Counted from the first letter of the stretch, positions 44,079 to 52,683 are shown. The stretch: 64,000 nucleotides of DNA from Ferdinandcohnia salidurans (GCF_042680725.1 NZ_JBHUEK010000007.1:124001-188000), one strand, 5' to 3'. Notes: generated by a model from the letters alone, not told the origin. A program made the numbers and translations.

Positions 44079-44468
44079 ATGGGAAAAAAACTTCATCCAT
44101 CCGTTCAAGAATTTAAATCTTTTGTTAAAAAACATCCAATTCTGGTTCAGGAAGTGCGAAAAGGAGTACTTAACTGGCAGGAAGTATATGAAGATTGGTA
44201 TATACTTGGTGAGAATGATGAGAAGTGGGAAAAATATAAAAATAACAGCAGTAAGACAGAAGAAAGTGAAAAAGAAGATTTTATTGGGAAAATCTTTTCA
44301 TCCTTTAAAAATGCCGATATGAATAATCTTCAGCAGCAAATCTCAAATGTAAGTGAAGCCATTTCAACGATCCAAGCAGTCATCCATCAGTTTCGTGGAG
44401 AAGAAAAGCCGAATCAAGGGCAGTCTTCGCACCGACAACCTCAACCGTTTGCCTTTCGAAAAGACTAG
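44079..44468 (+). CDS. ylbD: YlbD, putative spore coat protein
   Basis: A 129-aa hydrophilic protein starting MGKKLHPSVQEFKSFVKKHP with an N-terminal helical domain (VRKGVLNWQEVYEDWYILGE) and a Gln/Pro-rich basic tail. The family is annotated as a putative coat protein. I start at ATG 44079 with AAGAGGT 8 nt upstream; the GTG at 44070 overlaps that site. ylbE follows after 18 nt, as in B. subtilis. Confidence 0.9.
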   Translation: MGKKLHPSVQEFKSFVKKHPILVQEVRKGVLNWQEVYEDWYILGENDEKWEKYKNNSSKTEESEKEDFIGKIFSSFKNADMNNLQQQISNVSEAISTIQAVIHQFRGEEKPNQGQSSHRQPQPFAFRKD

Positions 44469-44486
44469 GTGAGAAGGGGGAGTATG

Positions 44487-44726
44487 ATGCGAAAAGATAC
44501 CTATGAATACCTCAAAACAAAGAAACAGCTTCGTACTTTTGTACGTCAAAACCCAATTTGGTACAGAAAATTAACTAGGAATCCTAATGATTTTCAGAGC
44601 CTTGAAATGGAGTCAAAGTCGTATTTTAAACAGACCCTTCCACATAAAGTGCAAAAACTCAACCAGTCTTTAGAAATGGCCTCTTTCACGCTACAAATGT
44701 ATCAAGGCATGCGACAAAGTGATTAA
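44487..44726 (+). CDS. ylbE: YlbE-like protein
   Basis: A 79-aa basic protein. Conserved VRQNPIWYRKLTRNPNDFQSLE matches the YlbE family of unknown function, often near ylbD. Two adjacent ATG codons occur at 44484 and 44487; AAGGGGG is better spaced for the second, which gives the family N-terminus MRKD. The operon ylbD-ylbE ends in a terminator. Confidence 0.9.
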   Translation: MRKDTYEYLKTKKQLRTFVRQNPIWYRKLTRNPNDFQSLEMESKSYFKQTLPHKVQKLNQSLEMASFTLQMYQGMRQSD

Positions 44727-44731
44727 AGGCA

Positions 44732-44762
44732 AGGCGACTCTTTAAGAGTCGCTCTTTTTTAG
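44732..44762 (+). terminator. Terminator of ylbDE
   Basis: Stem GCGACTC/GAGTCGC (44734-44740 and 44746-44752), loop TTTAA, followed by TCTTTTTT. Confidence 0.88.
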
Positions 44763-44822
44763 GGAAGGCGGGATATTTGTAATGCGATAGGAAAAACTAG
44801 GAAAAAAAGGAGTGGTAGAAAG

Positions 44823-45206
44823 TTGTACAAGTTTGTTTTGTCCCTTTTTATTCTAAGTTTCCTGTATGTTTATATAGATAAAAATCCGGTTGAGGCTACG
44901 ATTACTGAGAACGTCTCGAATAAATCAGAACGAACTCTGCATGTGACACACCATGTTAGGGGAAATGATGTATATCTGGAATGCATGATCCAAAATTTTA
45001 CGTTCAAACAAAGTGGTGGCCATAAGATTGAAGGTGAGGGCCATCTTCATGTTATAGTCGATGGACGTCGGACAGAAAAGATATCCACGGCTGCATTTAT
45101 CATCAAAGGGCTAACAAAGGGCGAACATACCTTAAAGATTCAAGTAGTCCATAATGATTTAACAAATTACAATCTCGACCACACGATTCATGTTCAAATA
45201 AAGTAA
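44823..45206 (+). CDS. Secreted small protein with histidine-rich segment
   Basis: A 127-aa protein with an N-terminal signal peptide (MYKFVLSLFILSFLYVYIDK). The mature part is rich in His and beta-strand-like: LHVTHHVRG, GGHKIEGEGHLHVIVDGRR and HTLKIQVVHNDLT, recalling copper- or metal-binding beta-sandwich proteins (DUF4399-like pattern GHLHVxVDG). The start is TTG with AAGGAG 10 nt upstream. It sits between ylbE and ylbF; I do not recall it in the B. subtilis locus. Function unknown. Confidence 0.78.
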   Translation: MYKFVLSLFILSFLYVYIDKNPVEATITENVSNKSERTLHVTHHVRGNDVYLECMIQNFTFKQSGGHKIEGEGHLHVIVDGRRTEKISTAAFIIKGLTKGEHTLKIQVVHNDLTNYNLDHTIHVQIK

Positions 45207-45277
45207 TAAAGTTATAAAGTATTCATAAGATGCGATTCGTGAAAAATCATGGTATAGTGATTATGGAGGTGTTTTTT

Positions 45278-45721
45278 TTGATAGCTACAATTGAGAGAGT
45301 TGAGATACTTGAAGAGGCGGAAAGCCTAGCATCAATGATTCTACAATCTGAACTGGCTGAGGAGTATCGCAGCTGTTTATATACATTACAAAAGGATAAG
45401 GAAGCACAAAAACTGATCGCGGAATTTCAGAATATGAAAGAGAAGTATGATGAGGTTCAACGATTCGGGAAATACCATCCTGATTTTCGAACGGTCTCAA
45501 AAGAGACAAGGGAGTTAAAAAGAAAGCTAGATCTTCATGAAACCATTGCTGAATTTAAAAAGGCAGAAGATAATATTCAAAAAGTCCTTGATGAAATCAG
45601 CGTGTTACTAGGTGGAGCTGTATCAAAACATATTAAAGTACCAACAGGTAACCCATATTTTGATTCCATCTCAAGCTGTGGCGGCGGCTGTGGTAGCGGC
45701 GGAGCATGTGGTTGTCATTAA
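45278..45721 (+). CDS. ylbF: RicF (YlbF), Y-complex subunit
   Basis: A 147-aa helical protein of the YlbF/YmcA family. In B. subtilis YlbF, YmcA and YaaT form a Fe-S-cluster-containing complex that stimulates RNase Y maturation of mRNAs and affects competence, biofilm and sporulation. The C-terminus CGGGCGSGGACGCH holds four Cys that fit cluster binding. I start at TTG 45278 with GGAGGTG 7-8 nt upstream (MIATIERVEILEEAE); the ATG at 45263 forms part of that site. Confidence 0.94.
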   Translation: MIATIERVEILEEAESLASMILQSELAEEYRSCLYTLQKDKEAQKLIAEFQNMKEKYDEVQRFGKYHPDFRTVSKETRELKRKLDLHETIAEFKKAEDNIQKVLDEISVLLGGAVSKHIKVPTGNPYFDSISSCGGGCGSGGACGCH

Positions 45722-45855
45722 TAGATTAGCAAAAAATATGAATATCCTACCTATATTTTCAGAAAAAAGTAAGTTTTCTACTTTATTTCATATTGTAAAA
45801 TTTTAACTCATTGTGCTACACTATAAAAAAGTTATTGAAATAAGGAGAAAACACT

Positions 45856-46131
45856 ATGATTGGACAACGCCAAGGAATTATCGTTTGGCTACATTCGCTA
45901 AAGCATTCAAAAATGCTGCGTAAATTTGGTAATATTCATTATGTATCAAAACGTCTAAAATACGTGGTCCTTTATAACGATATGGAAAATACCGATTCAA
46001 TCGTAGAAAAGTTAAATTCGCTTGCCTTCGTAAAAAGAGTAGAGCCATCATATAAACCATTTTTAAAGATTGAATTCGAGAACCGAAAACCAGATCGCGC
46101 TAAGGAATACGACTATAAGATTGGACTATAA
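45856..46131 (+). CDS. ylbG: YlbG, UPF0298/DUF2129 protein
   Basis: A 91-aa cytosolic protein (QGIIVWLHSLKHSKMLRKFG, FVKRVEPSYKPFLKIEFENR) of the UPF0298 family. The function is unknown; it is conserved next to ylbF and rsmD in Bacilli. TAAGGAG is 9 nt before the ATG. A strong terminator follows. Confidence 0.94.
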   Translation: MIGQRQGIIVWLHSLKHSKMLRKFGNIHYVSKRLKYVVLYNDMENTDSIVEKLNSLAFVKRVEPSYKPFLKIEFENRKPDRAKEYDYKIGL

Positions 46132-46172
46132 AAAGCTTATCAAAAGCATCCTGCTTTTGATAAGCTTTTTTT
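46129..46172. terminator. Bidirectional terminator between ylbG and the 129-aa minus gene
   Basis: Perfect 18-bp stem starting AAAAGCTTATCAAAAGCA (46131-46148) with its complement at 46152-46169 and loop TCC, T-run on the right, A-rich DNA on the left. Confidence 0.9.
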
Positions 46173-46560
46173 ATTGCATCGGTGGTATGTATCGGTTCAT
46201 TCTTAGAATCCCAATTAAGTGTTGATAATAAAGTTCTTTTTCACTAAACATTGTGGATGGTTTAACATCAAGTGTAATAATGGATAAATCAAGATCATTA
46301 GCCAATTCAGCAAAGAGAGAGTACCTCTTATTCGGTTTGATTTCCGGGTTCGGTATTCCTTCCCTACAAATAAAGATAGCTTGAAAATTACCAGGATTTG
46401 TTGGTTGGAAAGCTACTGCTATAGAGGATACCTGCCTATCTTGAACGGTAGTGTTAAAGGCAAATAGCTTCGAGACCCTATCCCTATTATTTTTCATAAG
46501 CTCTAGAAGTTCATAAATATCAGAGTATCCTTCACCCAACTCTATAAATCGTTGTATCAT
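46171..46560 (-). CDS. Conserved protein between ylbG and rsmD (DUF7147-like)
   Basis: A 129-aa cytosolic alpha/beta protein (MIQRFIELGEGYSDIYELLE ... FAFNTTVQDRQVSSIAVAFQP). Homologues in this place are often annotated as DUF7147 or, less credibly, as methylthioribose kinase; it is far too short for a kinase and has no ATP motif. AAGGGG is 8 nt before the ATG. A minus-strand terminator hairpin lies 80 nt upstream (46641-46661), so a structured leader with attenuation is conceivable. Confidence 0.78.
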   Translation of the reverse strand: MIQRFIELGEGYSDIYELLELMKNNRDRVSKLFAFNTTVQDRQVSSIAVAFQPTNPGNFQAIFICREGIPNPEIKPNKRYSLFAELANDLDLSIITLDVKPSTMFSEKELYYQHLIGILRMNRYIPPMQ

Positions 46561-46640
46561 ACTAAATTCCCCTTACTTTCATATTTTCCATGTTTACTGT
46601 ATCACGATTTGATCAGAATTAACAATTACAAACAAAAAAA

Positions 46641-46794
46641 CCCTGCAAGTTACTTGCAGGGTCCTTCCATTCCATGTTTTTCGTTACCGTTCACATGGAA
46701 GAAGGCAAAGGGAGAGGAGAAACCGGAGGAAGAACTTATGGGGAAACGTAAGTCTTCTCCGCGGTTGGCAACAACATCCTCGAATGATGTTGTT
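46641..46794. ncRNA. Structured RNA upstream of rsmD (ylbH leader candidate)
   Basis: Four hairpins in a row: CCCTGCAAG/CTTGCAGGG (46641-46661); CCTTC..TCCATG/CATGGA..GAAGG (46663-46705); a long stem of about 16 bp (46721-46766); AACAACATC/GATGTTGTT (46770-46794). A conserved ylbH leader RNA is described at this place in Bacillus (Rfam, as I recall). Strand is uncertain: the first hairpin has seven T after it only on the minus strand, so it would be a terminator for a minus transcript; on the plus strand the long stem hides a ribosome binding site. Confidence 0.65.
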
Positions 46795-46860
46795 AGTACT
46801 AATTATGACCAATTGAAAATTGTGTATACATGCTCTAGCGTATTTTTATTATCGAAGTAA
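46738..46860 (+). CDS. Candidate 40-aa peptide in the ylbH leader region
   Basis: ORF starting MGKRKSSPRLATTSSNDVVS with GGAGGA 7 nt upstream of the ATG. The ribosome binding site and first codon base are base-paired in the 46721-46766 hairpin, so translation could be controlled by structure. The peptide has no recognisable motif. It may also be chance, as the hairpins dictate most of its first half. Confidence 0.35.
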   Translation: MGKRKSSPRLATTSSNDVVSTNYDQLKIVYTCSSVFLLSK

Positions 46861-46963
46861 AATTTTTGCTGACCTTTCGTCCTCGAATTATTCTTTATTG
46901 ATTAACAAACGATAATGTTTATGGTAGGATAATGTTATTCATTTTACATAGACAGTGGTGATA

Positions 46964-47536
46964 GTAGTGAGGGTTGTATCTGGGATAAAGAAAGGTCTGC
47001 ACTTGAAAGCGGTACCAGGGACGTCTACACGCCCAACAACAGACAAGGTGAAAGAAGCGATCTTCAATATCATCGGTCCCTATTTTGATGGTGGTGTTGG
47101 CCTTGATTTGTTCGGTGGAAGTGGCGGACTTGGAATTGAAGCACTTAGCCGCGGGATCGACAAAATGATTTTTGTAGATCGTGATCAAAAAGCGATTCAA
47201 ACGATAAAAGGAAATTTAGAAACATGTCGCCTTCAGGATCAAGCAGAAGTATATCGAAATGATGCTGTACGAGCATTAAAGGCAATCGTGAAGCGGGACA
47301 TTACATTTGATGTAATCTTTTTAGATCCGCCTTATAAACAGCAAAAATTAACGGAACTTATTGAAGAAATTAGTAAACATCAGTTGTTAACAAATGCTGG
47401 AGTTATTATTGCAGAACATGATTCAGAAGTAGTACTCGAAAAGTCGATCGGAAACTTTGAATTAGTTCGCCATGAAGAGTATGGAATCATTGGTGTATCA
47501 ATTTTTAGATATGAAGAGGGATGGGAAGGTGAATAG
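46964..47536 (+). CDS. rsmD: 16S rRNA (guanine966-N2)-methyltransferase RsmD
   Basis: SAM-dependent methyltransferase (YlbH family), 190 aa. Motif I LDLFGGSGGLGIEALSRG and motif IV FLDPPY are clear; VVSGIKKGLHLKAVPG and STRPTTDKVKEAIFN match the family N-terminus. I start at GTG 46964 (MRVVSGIKKG) with GGTGA about 6 nt upstream; GTG 46955 overlaps that signal. coaD follows 2 nt later, a widely conserved pair. Confidence 0.95.
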   Translation, partial: VVRVVSGIKKGLHLKAVPGTSTRPTTDKVKEAIFNIIGPYFDGGVGLDLFGGSGGLGIEALSRGIDKMIFVDRDQKAIQTIKGNLETCRLQDQAEVYRNDAVRALKAIVKRDITFDVIFLDPPYKQQKLTELIEEISKHQLLTNAGVIIAEHDSEVVLEKSIGNFELVRHEEYGIIGVSIFRYEEGWEGE

Positions 47537-47538
47537 AA

Positions 47539-48033
47539 ATGACAAGAATTGCAGTATGCCCAGGAAGCTTTGATCCTGTAACAAATGGGCATCTTGATAT
47601 TATTAAAAGAGGCGCAAAAGTATTTGATAAAATTTACGTGTGCGTATTAAATAACTCATCAAAAAAACCTTTGTTTACAGTAGAGGAACGGATCGAACTT
47701 TTACAAGAAAGCACAAAGGACATACATAATATTGAGGTTGAATCTTTTCAAGGTTTGTTGATGGACTATGCAAGTCAGAAAAATGCAAATGCAATTTTAC
47801 GTGGACTTCGTGCTGTTTCCGATTTCGAGTACGAAATGCAAATTACTTCAATGAACCGTATTTTAAATGAAGATATCGAAACCTTTTTTATGATGACCAA
47901 TAATCAATATTCATTTTTAAGCTCAAGTATCGTAAAAGAAGCTGCAAAGTATCATGGTGAAATTTCAGAGCTTGTACCTAAGCCAGTAGAATTTGCCCTT
48001 AAAGAGAAATTTAACACCAACCATCAAGGCTAA
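47539..48033 (+). CDS. coaD: Phosphopantetheine adenylyltransferase
   Basis: Penultimate step of coenzyme A synthesis. Nucleotidyltransferase with the T/HxGH motif in GSFDPVTNGHLDI (residues 9-21) and the second motif YSFLSSSIVKEAA. 164 aa, family length. GGGAAGGTGAA near the end of rsmD is the ribosome binding site. Last gene of the rsmD-coaD unit. Confidence 0.97.
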   Translation: MTRIAVCPGSFDPVTNGHLDIIKRGAKVFDKIYVCVLNNSSKKPLFTVEERIELLQESTKDIHNIEVESFQGLLMDYASQKNANAILRGLRAVSDFEYEMQITSMNRILNEDIETFFMMTNNQYSFLSSSIVKEAAKYHGEISELVPKPVEFALKEKFNTNHQG

Positions 48034-48052
48034 GTAGCATATAATACAAACA

Positions 48053-48089
48053 GTAAAAAGCCCCGCATATTACATGCGAGGGCTTTTCA
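48053..48089. terminator. Bidirectional terminator between coaD and ylbJ
   Basis: Stem AAAAGCCC..CGCAT/ATGCG..GGGCTTTT (48056-48068 and 48074-48087, one bulge). The ylbJ stop codon lies in the loop. Confidence 0.83.
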
Positions 48090-49296
48090 TTCTAGTGGAA
48101 TAGATACCGATATAACAAAATAAAGATAATATGGTAAAAAGCGGTCCGTAAGTTAATAATCCACTCCATACCGTTTCTACCCATAAAGGTGTATGCTCCG
48201 GTATCAACGGAGCGAAGACGCCTGTAGTTTCTTCTGAGCCTTTATTTTTCACATAAAGTGGATTCCATAAAAAGAAGGTGATCACTCCAGCCAAAAAGCC
48301 GTGCATAATTCGGGCCATAAAAAATGGCTTAAAACTCACATCAGTTTCCGCTAGAATACTCGCAACCTGTGCTTGAACAGATAATCCGCAAAATCCAAGA
48401 ATAAAGCTGACAGCAATCACTTTAGGAAGTAAGTCAATGTGTTCTAGTTCACTTGTCATCATCGATCCTGTTGTAATTTCAAATATTCCGGAAATAAGCG
48501 GAATGCTGAGTTCAGTTGGCATTTGGAATAGTTTTAATAACACCGATAATCCTGCCCCGATTATGGCAATAACATTAATTAAAGACAGAAGCTTATTAAA
48601 CACAGAGAATAAAATGATAAATCCACCAATCATTAACAAGGTATGAATAGAGGTGGTTACTGCATCACCTAATAATTGACCAAATGGCCTCTTCTCCTTC
48701 AGTCTTGTACGGTGGAGTTCCTGTAAGGCTTTCACAATAATACTCTTTTTCTCTTCATCTTTTGGTGTATGTTCGTCGTCTTTTTTACCATAGAACCTCA
48801 TAATTAACCCAACACAAAAATTTCCGACATAATGACTAACTGCAAGCAAGATTCCTAACCTTGGGTTTTCAAAAAAACCTACAGAAATGGCGGCGAATAT
48901 AAAAAGAGGATTTGAAGCATTCGCAAAGGAAACAAGTCTTTCTGCTTCGACCCTAGTAATCTGTTTCTCCTGTCTAAGCCGTGCGGTTAGCTTTGCGCCG
49001 GCAGGAAAACCTGAAGCCATACCCATTGCCCATGCAAAACCACCTACACCTGGAACACGAAACAGCGGTCTCATGAGTGGTTCAAATAAGACACCGATAA
49101 ATTTTACAACACCAAAACCAATTAATAATTCAGAAATGATCAAGAAAGGGAGTAAGGATGGAAAAACGATCTTCCACCACATTTCCAAACCGACCCTTGA
49201 GGCTTCGAGTGATTCCTTTGGAAAATAAATTAGTGCAATGGTAAGTAGGGTAATACCTGCTGCAATTGCTACTGTTTTGAACCTAGAACGTATCAA
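48070..49296 (-). CDS. ylbJ: Sporulation integral membrane protein YlbJ
   Basis: A 408-aa membrane protein with about eight to ten helices and the nucleoside-recognition/Gate domain. Motifs: PSLLPFLIISELLIGFGV, GMASGFPAGAKLTARLR, SFANASNPLFIFAAISVGFF and FILGFCGLSVQAQVASIL. In B. subtilis it is SigE-dependent and required for heat-resistant spores. The start ATG has AGGAGG upstream (as TAGGAGGAGT on the minus strand). Monocistronic. Confidence 0.95.
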   Translation of the reverse strand: MIRSRFKTVAIAAGITLLTIALIYFPKESLEASRVGLEMWWKIVFPSLLPFLIISELLIGFGVVKFIGVLFEPLMRPLFRVPGVGGFAWAMGMASGFPAGAKLTARLRQEKQITRVEAERLVSFANASNPLFIFAAISVGFFENPRLGILLAVSHYVGNFCVGLIMRFYGKKDDEHTPKDEEKKSIIVKALQELHRTRLKEKRPFGQLLGDAVTTSIHTLLMIGGFIILFSVFNKLLSLINVIAIIGAGLSVLLKLFQMPTELSIPLISGIFEITTGSMMTSELEHIDLLPKVIAVSFILGFCGLSVQAQVASILAETDVSFKPFFMARIMHGFLAGVITFFLWNPLYVKNKGSEETTGVFAPLIPEHTPLWVETVWSGLLTYGPLFTILSLFCYIGIYSTRMKSPRM

Positions 49297-49562
49297 TGGT
49301 ACTCCTCCTATAGAAGTCTTCTTTTCTATACAATTAGTTCATTTAAGTGATAGAATAAGAGAGTCCACAGTTTTCTAAATTTTCTTTTTCTTTAATTTTG
49401 ACGTCGTGAGTGTAATGAAAAAGTATCAACAAATATCAACCGATGGTTTGTACATCTATTTAAATATACGTGTATAGGTGGCAAATTTAGACCAAAAGTT
49501 TGTACAAGTTTTCATTTCTTTTTTCATATACTGTTATAGTTTCAATGTTAGGGGATGATTGT

Positions 49563-50369
49563 ATGAACGAACCTGTAATCGGATTGGCACTTGGATCTGG
49601 TGGGGCGAGAGGATTTGCACATTTAGGAGTAATAAAGGTACTATTGGAAGAAAATATTCCAATTCATCTCATCGCAGGAACAAGCATGGGTTCTTTGGTC
49701 GCAAGCTTTTACGGCGCAGGGTTGGATATTGACCGATTATATAAGCTTGCACTTGCATTTAAACGCAAATATTATTTAGATTTTACCGTTCCTAAAATGG
49801 GATTTATTGCTGGAAAAAGGGTAAAGGAACTAATACGTGTATTCACACACGGCAAAAATATAGAACAACTTGATATTCCAATTGGTATTGTAGCAACTGA
49901 TTTATTAACAGGTGAAAAAGTGGTGTTTCGAAATGGTCCCGTTGCAGATGCTGTCCGAGCAAGTATTGCCATCCCTGGAATATTTGTACCTGAAAAAATT
50001 GATGGTCGAATCCTAGTCGATGGTGGTGTAATTGATCGTGTTCCCATTTCTGTAGCAAAAGACATGGGCGCAGATATCGTTATTGCGGTGGACGTCTCAC
50101 ATGTTAAAATAAATGAAGAGGTTGCTTCAATATTTGATGTCATATTACAGAGTATAGATATTATGCAGAAGGAACTTGTGAAGTATGGGGAATTTTCCTC
50201 TGATATCATGATCCGTCCGCATGTAGGACATTATAGTTCCCGTGCTTTTACAAATATTGAGGATATTATCCGAATCGGGGAAGAGGAAACGAGAAAACAA
50301 CTTCCTATGATCCAAGAGGCAATTGCAAAGTGGAAGGAGTCTGCATTGAATGAAGAGAAAGAGAAATAA
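49563..50369 (+). CDS. ylbK: Patatin-like phospholipase YlbK
   Basis: A 268-aa serine lipid hydrolase of the RssA/patatin family. Motifs: oxyanion GSGGARGFAHLG (residues 11-22), nucleophile GTSMGS (Ser near 43), catalytic DGG (Asp near 154, DGGVIDRVP). I start at ATG 49563 with AGGGGATG upstream, giving MNEPVIGLALGSGG. Its 3' end overlaps ylbL by 20 nt, indicating coupled expression. Function in Bacillus is unknown. Confidence 0.93.
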   Translation: MNEPVIGLALGSGGARGFAHLGVIKVLLEENIPIHLIAGTSMGSLVASFYGAGLDIDRLYKLALAFKRKYYLDFTVPKMGFIAGKRVKELIRVFTHGKNIEQLDIPIGIVATDLLTGEKVVFRNGPVADAVRASIAIPGIFVPEKIDGRILVDGGVIDRVPISVAKDMGADIVIAVDVSHVKINEEVASIFDVILQSIDIMQKELVKYGEFSSDIMIRPHVGHYSSRAFTNIEDIIRIGEEETRKQLPMIQEAIAKWKESALNEEKEK

Positions 50370-51384
50370 AGCGTATTTAAAAGCCCTCGTAATAGGTGTG
50401 GTGCTTGCAATTTTGGGCACCTTTATCCAACTCCCATATTACGTGACAAAACCAGGGATGGCCACAGAGCTCGACCCCATCATTAATGTTGAAAATGGCT
50501 ATGAAGAAGAAGGGGAATTCATGTTAACGACGATTCGCCTTGGCCAAGCCAATATTTTTAGCTATGCATGGGCTAAGTTCCAAAAGTATCATGAAATTTT
50601 ACCGATTAATCATGTGCGAAGAGACAATGAGAGTGATGAGGAATATACGAATCGTCAATTATTTTATATGGAGGATTCACAGGAATCAGCAATTACGGTT
50701 GCCTATAAGTATGCGAACAAACCTGTAACGGTAAAAAATCATGGAATCTACATAATGGGTATTGTCGAGGGAATGCCGGCTGAGAAAGTGTTAAAGCCGG
50801 GCGATCGAATTTTTGCAGTAGATGGGAAACAAATTGAAGAACATACAGAATTTATGAAATATGTAGCTGATAAAAAAGAAAATGAAACGATAAACATTGA
50901 GGTTGATCGAAATGGAGAAGAGAAAACAGTCTCTGTTTCACTGGCGCCTTTTCCAAAGGATCCAAACAAAATTGGAATTGGAATTGAGTTAATTACAGAT
51001 CTCGAAGTGGTAGCAGATCCAAAAATTAAAATTGATTCGAAAAAAATTGGTGGTCCTTCGGCTGGTCTCATGTTTACACTTGAGATTTATAATCAGCTAA
51101 CAGAAAAGGATTTGACACACGGATTACGCATCGCTGGTACTGGAACAATCAATACCAAGGGACAGGTCGGCCCAATAGGAGGGATTGGACAAAAGATAGT
51201 CGCGGCGGATAACACAGATGTTGACATATTCTTTGCACCGAATGAAAATGGTGCAGCAGATTCAGACTATCGACAAGCTTTAGAAACCGCTAAAGATATT
51301 AAGACAGACATGAAAATCGTTCCTGTAGATACTTTTGAGGATGCACTTCATTATCTTGAGAATCTTGATGAAAAGAGTAAATAA
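50350..51384 (+). CDS. ylbL: YlbL, membrane-anchored PDZ and Lon-type (S16) protease
   Basis: A 344-aa protein with N-terminal membrane anchor (about 10-30), a PDZ domain (about 125-205; IVEGMPAEKVLKPGDRI) and a C-terminal Lon protease domain (about 235-335) with Ser in KIGGPSAGLMF and Lys in GGIGQKIVAAD forming the catalytic dyad. In B. subtilis it degrades the SOS division inhibitor YneA together with CtpA. ATG 50350 lies within ylbK with GGAAGGAG upstream. Confidence 0.95.
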   Translation: MKRKRNKAYLKALVIGVVLAILGTFIQLPYYVTKPGMATELDPIINVENGYEEEGEFMLTTIRLGQANIFSYAWAKFQKYHEILPINHVRRDNESDEEYTNRQLFYMEDSQESAITVAYKYANKPVTVKNHGIYIMGIVEGMPAEKVLKPGDRIFAVDGKQIEEHTEFMKYVADKKENETINIEVDRNGEEKTVSVSLAPFPKDPNKIGIGIELITDLEVVADPKIKIDSKKIGGPSAGLMFTLEIYNQLTEKDLTHGLRIAGTGTINTKGQVGPIGGIGQKIVAADNTDVDIFFAPNENGAADSDYRQALETAKDIKTDMKIVPVDTFEDALHYLENLDEKSK

Positions 51385-51425
51385 ACAATCAGCCGCTTCC
51401 AAAATGGATGCGGCTGATTGTTTTA
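51383..51425. terminator. Bidirectional terminator between ylbL and ylbM
   Basis: A 14-bp stem AAACAATCAGCCGC with its complement (51383-51396 and 51410-51423), followed by a T-run on each outgoing strand. Confidence 0.9.
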
Positions 51426-52664
51426 TAAATATTTTTGCTGTTCTTCATCATATCTAATCGGTGGAGTAGCATATTCCTGTCGTAGAAGTGACGAGCGAAG
51501 TGGTTCAGGGAATATCGCTAAATAGGTTTGAGTAGCCTTTACATCAAGTGTAAATAGTTCATCCGAAAACCCTGATATTTTTGAAACAATGGGAAGTTCT
51601 ACTTCCTTTTTTATATGATTCAAATAGTTCTGTCCTTTTTGAGACATACCTAGTAAACGAATATAGGTGGCAAGTGGGTTTTCATTGATTGGTTTTAGCT
51701 GTTCCTTTGTTGTATTTGTTAATATATGTACGCATAATCGTTGAAGTCTTGTCCATGTGTATCGTTTTGTTTTGATTTTTTCCATAAAGTCCATGAAAGA
51801 GGTTGCTTCTGTAATATGGGCTAGCAATCTATTTTCAATTCCTTCTTCGGCCTCATAAATTTTTGCTAATTCATCCGGTGTAGACGTTAGTAACCTATAT
51901 TTTAATAATGTGAAGTATTCCTCCCACCGATGGAATAATTGGTTCTCTCGAAAATAGGAAGAGAGCCATTTGGAAGTTGAGGGTGGAAGATAATTTTTAA
52001 TCTGATCCATATTTTTCTCAGTTGAAAATAATGTTTTCCGAATACTAGTTGCACTGGCGATGGATTCATGAGAAAAGGTTTCATCATGATAACCGGCAGA
52101 TGTTCTCATAATTGTTTCAGCTTTAACGCTACTATTTTGATCATAGATCGCTTTTACGTAATGATAACCTAAAATATTATTTGGTTTTGATAAATCAACG
52201 TATGTATCATTATTTGAAAGTGAAGAATAAGCGAGAGAAGCTGCTTTAGGATAGCTATATCCTTTTTTCATATTCTGCCGAGTGGTGGAATCATAGGATT
52301 GTTGATTTTTTTCCATAAAATCCACAGTGTTTTTGAAGTCGTCAATTGTTCCATTTTCACTACCAAAGCAAACTTTTTCACAATGAAGTGCACTTAATAG
52401 TGATATTGCACCATTCGCAAAGTTTTGTGCTTTCTGAGTGGCAAACGCATATGGTAATTCAATGACGATGTCAACGCCTGCTTCTAACGCCATTTTGGTC
52501 CTTGTCCATTTTGAAACAAGTGCAGGTTCACCGCGTTGTAGAAAATTTCCACTCATTACTGCAATCGTACAATCTGAATGTGTTTTCTTTTTTGTTTCTT
52601 CAAGATGGTACTTATGTCCATTATGAAATGGATTGTATTCAACAATTACACCTACAGCCTTCAT
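51423..52664 (-). CDS. tmcAL: tRNA(Met) cytidine acetate ligase
   Basis: YlbM. It makes N4-acetylcytidine at the wobble position of elongator tRNA(Met) from acetate and ATP. Nucleotidyltransferase HIGH-like motif YNPFHNGHKYHL (residues 10-21), SGNFLQRGEPALVSKWTRTKMA and the family-specific IRKTL region are present. 413 aa. Two ATG codons are adjacent (52667 and 52664); AAGGGTG is better spaced for the second, which gives MKAVGVIVEYNPFHNG. Convergent with ylbL. Confidence 0.95.
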   Translation of the reverse strand: MKAVGVIVEYNPFHNGHKYHLEETKKKTHSDCTIAVMSGNFLQRGEPALVSKWTRTKMALEAGVDIVIELPYAFATQKAQNFANGAISLLSALHCEKVCFGSENGTIDDFKNTVDFMEKNQQSYDSTTRQNMKKGYSYPKAASLAYSSLSNNDTYVDLSKPNNILGYHYVKAIYDQNSSVKAETIMRTSAGYHDETFSHESIASATSIRKTLFSTEKNMDQIKNYLPPSTSKWLSSYFRENQLFHRWEEYFTLLKYRLLTSTPDELAKIYEAEEGIENRLLAHITEATSFMDFMEKIKTKRYTWTRLQRLCVHILTNTTKEQLKPINENPLATYIRLLGMSQKGQNYLNHIKKEVELPIVSKISGFSDELFTLDVKATQTYLAIFPEPLRSSLLRQEYATPPIRYDEEQQKYL

Positions 52665-52683
52665 CATTTCACCCTTTTTTCAA

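Noticed and set aside
46552..46737. N-terminal extension of the plus-strand frame in the ylbH leader
   Set aside because: It runs through three hairpins without a start signal; only the part from the ATG at 46738 has a ribosome binding site.
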